Shown here: one piece after another, positions 36,357-48,000 of the stretch | How positions within the stretch are numbered: position 1 is the first letter of the stretch | Layout: each line of letters starts with the position of its first letter | Origin: Nematostella vectensis | Lineage: Eukaryota; Cnidaria; Anthozoa; Actiniaria; Edwardsiidae | Reading direction: 5' to 3' | DNA length: 64,000 bases | NCBI RefSeq assembly: GCF_932526225.1 | Contig: NC_064036.1 | Span: forward strand, 12,269,181 to 12,333,180 | Notes under the pieces: model-generated | What the model was told of the DNA's origin: nothing | The model's database searches: none | What the model saw: the letters and a program-made list of their open reading frames with translations, nothing else | Position numbers and translations under genes: made by a program

Positions 36357-39300
36357 TATGATTATATTTATCTCATTATTTTAAAAGTAACTTTTTGGTT
36401 TTATTTTTGTTTTAGTTTTCAAAACATTTTACTTAGAAACTTTGGTGTGTGTTTTCATTTAACTCTAACTGTGAAGACAGACATCCTTGACATCATTTCT
36501 TTTTTTTAACTTTTATCTGTTTTAGCTTAACTATTTCAAATTAACAATTTCTTTAAAGTATCCCATATTTTCAAAACCCCCTGCTGATGTATGTACAGTA
36601 TGGCTATTTGCTCATTCCCTTTTTATTACCATTTTCAAAACTGCTATAGTCCCAGATGTTTCAAATTGCCAAATACACATATTTCTCATCTAAACCTGAT
36701 CAGGTATAGATTATAGAAATTAGTTAAAGGTGATGTCAAAGAAGGTGGCAAGTTCAAAGGAGAATCAAATGTTTCTAAATAAGACGATTCTAGATCTGAT
36801 GTACAAAGACAGTAGTCTCCAGTAGGTCCCTATGGAATTTGGAATATTTTTATTCATAATTTATGCAGTCGCTACCAGACAAATGCTTTCACTTCTTTTC
36901 TCGTTTATTTTCTTTTTTTTAACATATTTTTATTTATTTTAAAGATTTGTTTTTATTTATATGCATAAAAGATGAACTTGCTGCCCTTCCTTTGCTTATA
37001 TTCTAATATATATATATTTTTTGTCAAAATACTCAACAACACACATAACAACAAGATAAATGAAGTTTTTTTATTTGGAAATGTTTTCTGTGTTGTATTT
37101 AATATTAGAAGTGTGCACTAGACTTGAGAAATAGAGTATGAATAACCTCTTGTCTCAACATGATATCAGCTTGTTATGTACGGTACTACGAAGTCACCAC
37201 ACATTCATGAGATAAGCTAGAGACAAAGCTTTGCTTTCTTGTTTTGACTTACTATACTTCTTTGTATACTTGGCTGTCATTAAATTGCATACTAGTTGAT
37301 TGATGAATGTAAAAATTGTAACCAACAAAAGACTGCCACATTTGACTTTTGAATTACTGCTATAAATGTAACTCATGTGTTGTTTTGTATTTAATGGATA
37401 TTTTTTTTATATCTGTTTGACAGATAGTTGCTCCCAGACCTTCAAGGAAGTGCAGACTACTTTGACCAAGTATAAATCCTAATTTGATCTCATGTTTGGG
37501 TTTTTAACAAAAGAATTGACCAAGTAAAATAATTCCTAAATTTATTTGATGTTTGGAGTCTGCAAAACGAAACAAGTGAGCTTGTTAAAGATTATTTATC
37601 AGATAAGGTGCCTACTCTCCCCATCAAGAACCCACAGGACCTCAGTAAAACTATAACAAATGCCAGTTCACCTTGTAGGTTCCCCTGCCTTTGAGTGGTT
37701 TAAAGAGTTCGGAAATCCCCCCCCCCCCCCCCCCCCGCCTCCATAAAACATAGCCACCAACGTCCTGATTGGCCTATTTTTGTTAAATAAGGTTGAAAGT
37801 GTAAGGTCAGTGCAGAGTAATAATTAAGACTGACTCTAAAAAAGAGAGAGTTCCAAAATATTAAAGCTTTTCCCAGCAAACAGAAAGGGAATAGGTAACT
37901 TACTTTTTGCCTGTTATGAAATAAAAACAATGTCTTGTTTTTAGATCATGTTCTAGAGAAGTCATTTTGATATCTTTTGGCAGTACAAGTGTCAGCAGTG
38001 CTGTGCCGCCCGTGTTATGTAAACTAATGAAAAGAGCTTTCTAACCGCCCCCCCCCCCCCCCCCATCCATGCGTAAGGGGCGCGAGAAAGGAGCGGAAAG
38101 GTGTCTTCTTCCTTCTCTTGTCTTCCGCCGCCTCGATGGCTGACCTCCATCCCTTGGGTACCTGAGGATACTTCAGTAACCTCCCCTAACGGTGTATGTA
38201 GAAGGCCTTGTTGGTTGTATAGTATTTAGACGATTATATTATATTTTCTGCACACTTTTAAAGTATTTTCCGCTGTATAAAAAAGAAATAAAGGCAATAT
38301 TTTTTTGTTCGCCATTGCTTGTATACCTGATAGAGGGAGGCTTGGGAGTGCAGGCAACTAGAGCCAAGATACTTTTAAGTATAAAAAGGCACCCCAATGT
38401 ATTGAGGAAATAAGAGGCGAGTATTATCTCATTCGCCGTTTGTCGTGTATATAACGGGCATTAACGCATATGAAGACCAGCTACCCCCAACCCGCGGCCC
38501 TTCCCCCCCTCCTCAAGGTTTCTTCTAGGCTCAGTAAACAAGCCTTTCAATGTTTGGGTTACAGGCTGTGAGAAAAAAAACCGCAAATGCTGTAATGATC
38601 ACGCGTGATAAATCTTCTAAGTCCTAAAACGGTTATCAAAACGTTGTGCGTCAATCATTAAAAGGCGTGGCCATCTGTTGCTGTTCCAAAAAGGCCATAC
38701 GACATTTATTGAATGCATGTCTTTATTTTAGACTACACTATTCTACATTTCGAGCCGGCTTTTTTCACTAGCGACAGAAACGAAGACAGAGAAGGAAGGG
38801 GAGACGTCTTAAAAGCTTACACGATGTAAATCACTCGAAAGAGTGCGAAGAAGGGGTAATCACTACTCCGTTCCTTCTGCCTGCTGATATTTTATACGCG
38901 CGATAGCATATTCCTTCTCCTACTTCGCTTAATAATCCTCTAGTGATAATAGGCTATTAGTCTTTATGCTTGGTGTGATCCAATTACTTTGTTTGTCTGC
39001 AAAATAAATGTTGCGCAAATTATAACTATCACAAGGTAAGAGGGGTGTTACAAAAGAGGTTAAGGTAGTATAAAAAGCACAACATAAACAACGTCATGTG
39101 AAAAAATGTGGTCAACAGCTCAGATAGAGGGTAAATATTATGACAATCCCTCTTTCTTCGCGGTAAACTATCAAATTTCATGTGTTAGCTTCATGTCGCA
39201 GGTTGGCCGCCCGACATCTCCATATGCTGGCATAGAAACGGATTGTGTGTGTGTTTTGTTTTTTTACTGCTCGCTCCTAGGCGTAGGTGCAAGGATAGGC

Positions 39301-40646
39301 AAGCATTTCTATCTCTTTTTTATTTTGCACCCTGGTTAATTTAAAACGGTGAGCCTGTGCTCGTTATACTTCACTTCTTCATTGCTCTCGGGAGTTGCTT
39401 TATGTTATTATCAATATTGACTAGCGTAGTAAACGTTATATCCTTAAAGGAATAGGGAGCGAGGGTGAGCAAGAAATATGAACTTGGCCGGAAAACTGTG
39501 AACAGGGGTTAACAAAGGGGAGCAAGGATGAGCAAGGAATATGGATTTGACCGAAAAAACTGAGAAAAAATGTGATTTATCAAAGCTTGAATGTAAAAGG
39601 TCATTTTATTTCTGAAGCACCATTTTGCGATTCTGAAATTAAATCATAATCGAATTTCACATTTAATATGATCTTCACTGTAAACAATAATAGCAACTAA
39701 GGCAGCATGTAGACCTAGGTCGTAATGTGCTGCCCATGATGATGACATCACTGCATTACAATAGCAATACACCTATTCCCGAGGGAAGAAGCGTGAAAAA
39801 GACCCCGATATTTTTCAGTGTACATCTCAGCGAGCTGTGCGTGGCGTAACTGACGAAGACAGGGCTGCGATCCTGGTTACTGCCTTCCCATTAATGCGCG
39901 GGTACATCAGGTTCCTTTGTGTTGTACAGTTCTCTAGATAGCGGTGCTGGGGCTGAAATCTCCAGCTTAGCCGTAAAGCTTTATGCTGCCATACGGTGTT
40001 CCAGCGAATGTCTGGAAGTATGGTCTATTTTTTCTCACTTGACCTGATCTAGACGAGGTTCGATTCTCGGCCATGTCCTGAAATGTTTTTTTTTTTTTTT
40101 TACTTTGTATCGGCAAGTCCATATTCCGTGCTCACCCCTTCGCTCCCCTTTGCTTATGCCTTAATTTGTATCTATACAACAGATATGACGCTTACTACGA
40201 TAAAGGAACTCTCGAGAGCAATGAAGAATCCTAAACTGCAGCTATAGGGATAAAGTGAAGTACCGAGAATAGGCTTAAGTTTTAACCCGGGTGCCACACA
40301 AAAAAGACAAAAATGTTTGCTCATCCTTGCTCCTGGGAGCAAGCAAAAACAAAAAGCACCACCGTTCCTATCCTGGAAATGATATAACATCTGCACTACT
40401 ATCTTTACTTCTTACTTTGTGATAAACAGGGACCGCGGAGCACGCTAAAAAGTGGACAGGCTTCCAATCGAAAAAATATATTATATTGGAAAACAAAAAA
40501 AGGAATAAACCATAGTATTTGACTTGTTTCTGTCGCAAAAAGTGGTGAGGCCGCGGCCCCCCAGCCCCTCCCCTTGCGGTGCCTGATAAATGGTCATAAG
40601 ATTTCTGTGGTAGTTATGTATAATCGATTTAGAAAAGGTCTATGGT
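36357..40646. other. Intergenic region between convergent genes
   Basis: No supported exon. It contains the 3' UTR of the coiled-coil gene, poly-C tracts at 37717-37736 and 38048-38064, and the long inverted-repeat element at 39245-40365. A T-run occupies 40087-40100. The flanking genes converge here. Confidence 0.6.
39245..40365. mobile_element. Inverted-repeat element about 1.1 kb with arms over 100 bp
   Basis: The left arm (about 39245-39410: gctcgctcctagg, gcaaggataggcaagcattt, attgctctcgggagttgctt) is complementary to the right arm (about 40195-40365: aaggaactctcgagagcaat, gacaaaaatgtttgctcatc, cttgctcctgggagcaagc). Inner motifs such as gggagcgagggtgagcaaga and cgtgctcaccccttcgctcc also pair. 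Identity is moderate, implying an old element. Confidence 0.6.
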
Positions 40647-42006
40647 TCACCTTGATCCCTCTCTCATCCAGTACCAGATGTACGACGGCTGGGCCTCCTT
40701 CAAGTCACCAGAGATCCAAGGGGCAGGGTGGTATTTAAAATAATCCCCTGTACGGAATACGGGTTGAAAACATGACATTAGCGGTAATATTAGAATAAAG
40801 ATGTGGTGTAGTTTCTTTCCTGACTCCTTCCTTAACAAATAGTTAATAGTCAATATTCTGAAAATATCGCCAACTGTTTTTAACAACTTAATCCCGGCAC
40901 ATTAGTCATTTAGCACTAAAATGGTTTCTGACAAATCAAAAAGTACCAAATAGCCAAATGTAATTCCTTTTGTTTAGATAACGAAAGTTAGAAAGTGGTT
41001 AAGCAGTCGGAACTGACGAGAGTTCGCAAGATATTGATTACCGCAGTAAGAAACAACTGTTTATAAATTTAGATAAGTGAACGGCTTCCGATACTCTGAT
41101 ACTTGCCCGTGATAGTTCCCCACCAGTTGCGAGTAGCACTTTCTGATGTCGTCAGCCTGGCACCGGAGACCCATGGCATACGTTTATCGATCCCTTTATA
41201 AGAGTACGTCCAGTCGTCAAACTTCTTGACAAGATGTACATTGGTTTGCTTGTTGTTGGTAGCGGTGAACGAGTAACTCCGGTCTGCGCTCCAAACTCCA
41301 CCCCAGCGACCTGATAGAATGATAAAAGATGACAGTGTTAGTCGCTTCAAACACTACACTTTTTTACTCCCAATTTTGATTCTGGAAATACAACGATCTA
41401 TGCGCAACGAAATTTCAAAATAATCATCCACAATTTATGTAAGTCGGATACTTAATTGACGATATTTGATATAAAGTATCTTAGTTTCTTGGGTGAATTA
41501 GCCTAACTGCCAATCAGACTTGTCTATTCCTTGAGCGTGACATAGCCAGCGTGACAGCGTGACATAGCCAGCGTGACAGCGTGACATGGCCAGCGTGCGT
41601 ATATTACTGGTGCTCGCTCAAGGAATCTCGCATTTTATCGTGTACTGTGCACATAGACCCCACCTCAGCGTAGAGACCTCACCTCTATTTTGCGCTTCGA
41701 GTCGATATTCAAAAGTATTTCCAACAATGTTGGCGTCATTTTTTATGTCGTCGGCATACTTCAAGATTGAATAATCACTTGTCAGACTAGGTGAGCCCTC
41801 GTTCCGCAGCCGGAGGTTACCAGCGGTCCAGGTGTTGGTGTGACTGGAGACAAGTAGTGTCCAGCCGCCGCCGTCGCGCGTCATGTCGCAGTACGCCTTC
41901 ACCGCGGGCCCTGATTGGCCTTGAGGGTGGAGGGTGTAGACGCCGTCCCCGAGATTGAGGCCTGTATTAGCTGCGATTTCTTGGAGATGGCGACACGATT
42001 TGGCAT
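40647..42006 (-). CDS. Fibrinogen-like C-terminal domain, exons 24-26
   Basis: Exon 24 (41683-42006) encodes AKSCRHLQEIAANTGLNLGD then GVYTLHPQG..VKAYCDMTRDGGGWTLLVSS and TFEYRLEAQNR. Exon 25 encodes GRWGGVWSADRSYSF..FDDWTYSYKGIDKRMPWVSG..NWWGTI. Exon 26 (40647-40747) encodes DYFKYHPAPWISGDLKEAQP then SYIWYWMREGSR and stop. The VYxLxPxG..YCDM..GGGWTL and YIWYWMRE motifs are typical of the divergent fibrinogen-like domains of cnidarian secreted proteins. Exon 25 can either splice (caga/gtatcg at 41095) or read on to a TAA at 41069, giving two possible C-termini. The splice restores the expected end; its donor is weak. Confidence 0.82.
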
Positions 42007-45000
42007 CTGAAATGTGTCATAGAACTGGCTTAGCCACTTGTGGAAACTCACATTAAATGTAGAGAAATTGCTCGGCACTTTTTGAAGCTGATGGTATGCG
42101 CTATTGAGCAAAACAGCCTGGCCGATAACCCCGCAGCGTATTTGCGTCTGTGATTATTCACCTCATTTTACTACCCGTTTTCGAATATATATTATTCAAT
42201 AACTAACGGTGGTTTAAAAAAAAACAAGAACTATATCATTTTATCGTACAGGTAATTTAAATATTTACCAAGAGGCGGCTATCATTATTGGATCGGATCA
42301 GATCAGGGCCGTTACACGGGGTGGGGAACTGAGGGTGTCCCCATCAGGCACTGGGGTTGTCCCAAACCCAATACTTTTAGAAATTAAAAGGGAATAACCT
42401 GAAGGGGCGTGGCTATTCCCCCAAAATTTTTTAATGTTTCTGTAAGTGCTTCCCTAGCCCCAATTTTTAGAGGCCTGCTTCGGCACTGCGGATGCACAAT
42501 GAACTTCCATTACTTTAGTTTGAATTTCCTATAACACAAAACACACTTTCACGTTCACTTAAATCAAATGTAAAATAATTGAACTTAGAATAAAAGGCAT
42601 GCCTGGGCAAGCTTGAGTCTGGCAGTCTTTTTCCTGGAATCTCTCTCCAACACAATCCTTGCCACCATGACTGGGGTACGGGTTGTCGCAGAACCGATGA
42701 CGCTGTCGTTTGCCACCTTCGCATCCTCGGGAGCATTCGGTCCATGCCGACCACTCTCCGAAGCCTCCATCGCGAGTAACCATTGCTGTAAGACGAAAGA
42801 TCTTAGCAAACGATGGAGGTTCTTCTTCCTTTTATGAAAAAAGTTTCTAGTCTGTTGTACCTGTTTGACAGTTTGTACTTGAGTCATAACCTGAATCACA
42901 ATGACAGACCAGGTCGCTGGTGCAGATCTAACAACAAAAATAAAACATTATGGGTTTTAAGTCCATATAACCTTTCAGAGTTGATAGAATTTGTCAATTC
43001 TTTATAATATTTTCTTCTTCCAAATGGTATGTGGTTCGTATGGACCCTATACAACACGCGTTCGCGCGAATAACTCAAATCTGTAATATTGAGGTATTTT
43101 GATCAACCTTCGGAAAAAAAGGCAGTGAGCTGAAAGGCTTCAACCAAATTACATGAGAAAACATATGCGCGCTCTAAACCGGTTCCCGTCTTCATCGTTT
43201 TCGTTTGAAAACACAGCCTTTTTGTTCCGTTTTCAAAAAGATCCGCATCCACACGAAGCGTTTTTATTTTGATACGACCCGTCCCCACGAAAACGCATAA
43301 ACGATACGAAAACAATAACAAGTTCTACAGCGCATGCGTACTCGCGCGCCACCTGGACTACTAGACCTGAGTTATCACGTGATCGTTTTCGAAAGGTTCG
43401 GTTTTCGTCCGTCCCCACGGCACCGAAGGGGTATCGTTTTCAAATTGTTCCACTCTGGAGATCGTTTTCAAGACCCCGTCCCCACGTATCCGTTTTCGTT
43501 TGAAAACGCAACCTTTTTGTTACGGATACGGGTATCGTCCACACGGAAACGCGAAAACGATGATCGAAAACGGAACTATTTGAAAACGATCTCCAGAGTG
43601 GAACAATTTGAAAACGATACCCTTTCGGTGCCGTGGGGACGGACGAAAACGGAACCTTCCGATAACGATGGCGTGATAGCTCAGGTCCAGTCCACTTGGC
43701 GAGCGAGTACGCATGCGCTGTAGAACTTGTTATCGTTTTCGTATCGTTTCTGCGTTTTCGTGGGGACGGGTCGTATCAAAATGAAAACGCTTCATGTGGA
43801 CGCGGATCTTTTTGAAAACGGAACAAAAAGGTTGCGTTTTCAAAACGAAAACGGATACGTGGGGACAGGGTCTGAATTGTTTTTGCATTGTGCGCGCGAG
43901 CTGCATTCGCAATCAAGAACGGCGACATTCTCACAAGCGCGCGCTGTTTTTAAAACCTACAACAAAACGATATTTTCTTTTTTCGCATACAATTCTCGGC
44001 TTTTAATTATTCTTCGCTTCATTGTGGGTAGCATTAAAAAAGAAAACAATTCGCCAATATTTTTGTGGTATTGCCGTCTCTGAATTTTAACGGATTTAAG
44101 CATTATACGTTGTTTCAGATTTTCCCGCCAAACCTTGAAATTATTCACTCGATTCAATCTCCTTTCGCGCGGCCAGGAAAGTTTTCAAAGATCTGTAGAA
44201 AATTCAAATTTTCAATCAAATTCAATTCCCTTTTCAGAATTTGAAAGTTTATCTATGCTTTGTTTTGGCTAGATTGATATAAGTGAAAGGTTTAAAGAAC
44301 TTTAAATGTAAAAATTAAGTATGCACTTAGATAGAAGGAAGCTTTAACTACGACGACGCGAACAGAAAACGGAAACATTATTGAAGTTAAGCCTTCATCA
44401 GCGTGCGTAGGAGATAAATGATTTGCCATGAGAAAAGCTTCAAGGGCGCTTTGAAAAATGTCGTGAGCGTGCTTAAACCGCACGCTTGGAAGAACATTCC
44501 AGACATAGCAAAGACCGAGTAGGTAGGCGTTTTCAACTGCAGTATCAAGACCTTCAAAAATTTCTCGTTCGATGTATCAACATAATTTGGTACATAATAA
44601 TTATAGATCTTATTCGTGTTTTGTCTTATTGTGAAAGGAGATGCTAGCGCCTTATTGTTACTCTCAAATCCCCGTATGTTTGTACGCGTCGTCGCCGGCT
44701 GCGTCCACACACACTGATTGCGCTTAGTCTATGAGCAATGCATAATTGGCGAACATAATTAAATTAACTAGCATATCATTAAATTAAACATTTGAAAGTC
44801 AAACTCGGAACATTAATGGTGAACGTCATAGTTCGATGATTGATCGTTCTTTTTCTGACGAAAGGTCATATGGGAGCTGCATGCTCGAGGTGTCGTTATA
44901 TAGAGTCAGATGGAAAGAGGACTGGGCAGAGAAAACGGCGAAGAAAGACAACGATAATTTTACGCGTGATTGTACGCGGCTTACCCCTCGACCCGCGCAC

Positions 45001-48000
45001 TCTTTGCCGTTCACCATTGGACACTTGGTGATCCCATGCTCAGCTAGAGTCTTGCACTCAGCGTTGACGCACATCTGAACACAGAGAGTATGAGCGTTAC
45101 CAAATTGTATCTATACACAGAAACAACACGGAAACAATGATGTCGTTAATGGAAAAAAACAATACGCCTTTTTCTGTTCCCAGTCCCGTGTTTTACTCGC
45201 AAGCAACAAATGAGACTGAGCTCAATATGATGAAATTTTAAAAAGTTAAAAACAAGATAAGTTAAAAACAAGAACTGCACTTGCTAAAGAAGACTGCTTG
45301 TTCTCCAATACAGTCAAATCCTACTGTTTACGATCTACTTCATGAGGATGTCCAATGATTCCAGGATCCCCCCTCCCCCTAAGGAATATATGTAACTGAA
45401 AAGCTGAAGAGCTCTTCGTGAACAAACGTCCGAGGCTCTATAATACCAGGATGAGGACGAGCCGAGGTTACGTGGGTGAGTCGTGATAACGGGTATGAGT
45501 CGGGATAGGGCGATGAACCTAGGTAGGGAGGACGATCCGAGGTAAGGACGATGAGCTGGGATAACAAGTATGAGCCGTGGTAACGAGGATGAGCCGAGGT
45601 AGCGAGGATGTTCCGAGGTAAGGACGATGAGCTGGGATAACAAGTATGAGCCGTGGTAACGAGGATGAGCCGAGGTAGCGAGGATGATCCGAGGTAAGGA
45701 CGATGAGCTGGGATAACAAGCATGAGCCGTGGTAACGAGGATGAGCCGAGGTAGCGAGGATGATCCGAGGTAAGGACGATGAGCTGGGATAACAAGTATG
45801 AGCCGTGATCACGAGGATGAGCCGAGGTAGCAAGGACGATCCGAGGTAAGGACGATGAGCTGGGATAACAAGTATGAGCCGTGATAACGAGGATGAGCCG
45901 AGGTAGCGAGGACGATCCGAGGTAAGGACGATGAACCGAGATAATGAGGAGGAACTGGGGTAACGAGGTTTAGCCGAGGTATAGACGATGAGCCGAGATA
46001 ATGAGGAGGAACTGGGGTGACGAGGATTAGCCGAGGTATGGACGATGAACCGGGATAATGAGGAGGAACTGGGGTAACGAGGATTAGCCGAGGTATAGAC
46101 GATGAACCGGGATAATGAGGAGGAGCTGGGGTAACGAGGATTAGCCGAGGTAAGGACTATGAACCGGGATAATGAGGAGGAACTGGGGTAACGAGGATAA
46201 GCCGAAAATAAATTTGTATGCACCTTTCCATCGCCGCACTTGGTTCCAGGCGCCACCATTCCACGGCCGACCATGTCTGATGTCTTCAATGCAGCTCCGC
46301 TGAATGAGAAAGCAATATAAAGTTATACAATATCTAGGTATACGTTAAAGCTTAATAATTGTGTTGACTACCTGCATTTGGTTCCGTCTGCGAGGGTAAA
46401 CAGCTTGTAGCTTTTTCCATAGCTAATTAGTGGTGTGGATCTGGGGCTGAGACATTGGATCTGTCCACATTGTACATTACTGCAAAGACAACGTTAGAAA
46501 CTGCTAAGGCCTGGCTAAACTAGGCGACATGTAGCGTGCGACACGTCTCTTAGATTAGCCACCCAAAGTGACATTGTAGCGCGCGCCAAATCTTGTAGAA
46601 GCGACAAAGAAATGTTTCTCACAGATAGTTGAGAAACATTTTCGTGTCGCGCTTTACAAAATTTGTCGCACACTACATGTTTTCGGTGGTGGCTAAACTA
46701 GGAAACATTTAGGAGACATGTCGCACCCTACATGTCGCCTAGTTTAGCCAGGCCTTTACACTTGTGGGTAGAGATGCAAACAATATAGAGGAAAATAAGT
46801 AATTGGATTTGTTCAGATAAGATAGTTATTTAGATGACATACGTTGCTTTAAACCTGGCTTCTTATTAGCGAAGGTAACGGAGACTGGAAAAAAGAGAGT
46901 CTGCGCTTGTGAAAATCACACAAACGTGAGGGAAGTAGCGCGGGGACCTCTCTAATTCATGGGCAGGGCGGGGATGCAAAGCATCATTGGCAGGGCGGGG
47001 ATGCAAAGCATCATGGGCAAGGCGGGGACGCAAAGCATCATAGGTAGGGCGGGGATACAAGCATCATGGGTAGGGCGGGGATGCAAAGCATCATTGGCAG
47101 GGCGGGGATGCAAAGCATCATGGGCAGTGCGGGGTGCAAAGCATCGTAGGCAGGGCTGGGATGCAAAGCATCATGGGCAGGGCGGGGATGCAAAGCATCA
47201 TGGGCAGGACATGGATGCAAAGCATTATAGGCAGGGCGGGGTTACAAAGCATCATGGGCAGGGTGGGGTTGCAAAGCATCATGGGCAGGGTGGGGTTGCA
47301 AAGCATCATGGGCAGGGCGGGATGCAAAGCATCATTGGCAGGGCGGGATGCAAAGCATCATGGGCAGGGCGGGATGCAAAGCATCATTGGCAGGGCGGGA
47401 TGCAAAGCATCATGGGCAGGGCGGGATGCAAAGCATCATGGGCAGGGCGGGATGCAAAGCATCATGGGCAGGGCGGGGATGCAAAGCATCATGGGCAGGA
47501 CATGGATGCAAAGCATTATAGGCAGGGCAAGGTTACAAAGCATCATGGGCAGGGTGGGGTTGCAAAGCATCATGGGCAGGGTGGGGTTGCAAAGCATCAT
47601 GGGCAGGGCGGGATGCAAAGCATCATGGGCAGGGCGGGATGCAAAGCATCATGGGCAGGGCGGTATGCAAAGCATCATGGGCAGAGCGGGATGCAAAGCA
47701 TTCTGGACAGGGCGTTAAGTGCATCATGGGCCGGACCGCTGCTGTTGGTGTCCAATAGACAATGACTTGACTCGTTTGGTACGCACCTGGCGCTACACGT
47801 TGTGTTCTTGGTCTCGTCACACGTGCCGTAACCTGAAGCCTCTGTATTCAGTTTGTCGTAACAGCTCTTAGCAGCATTAGTGGCAGCTGGCAAAGATAAG
47901 ATACAGGTCAGCCTCGAGGTTTATCTGAGTTGTTCCCTCAAGATAGCCTTGAGGTTTATCTGACTTGTTCCCTCAAGATAGCCTCGAGGTTTATCTGACT

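Noticed and set aside
43103-43912. Several 60-130 aa frames around 43.1-43.9 kb
   Set aside because: They sit in the arms of the intronic palindrome and mirror each other on both strands.
45519-46289. 256-aa minus-strand frame of SRFIVLTSANPRYPSSSSL type
   Set aside because: Only the first residues (DMVGRGMVAPGTKCGDGK) are the genuine exon 20; the rest is intronic satellite past a valid donor.
46959-47765. 268-aa and 194-aa plus-strand frames of AKHHGQGG and MGRAGMQSI type
   Set aside because: Translation of the G-rich 27-bp minisatellite inside ADAM intron 18; no start context, splice or domain support.
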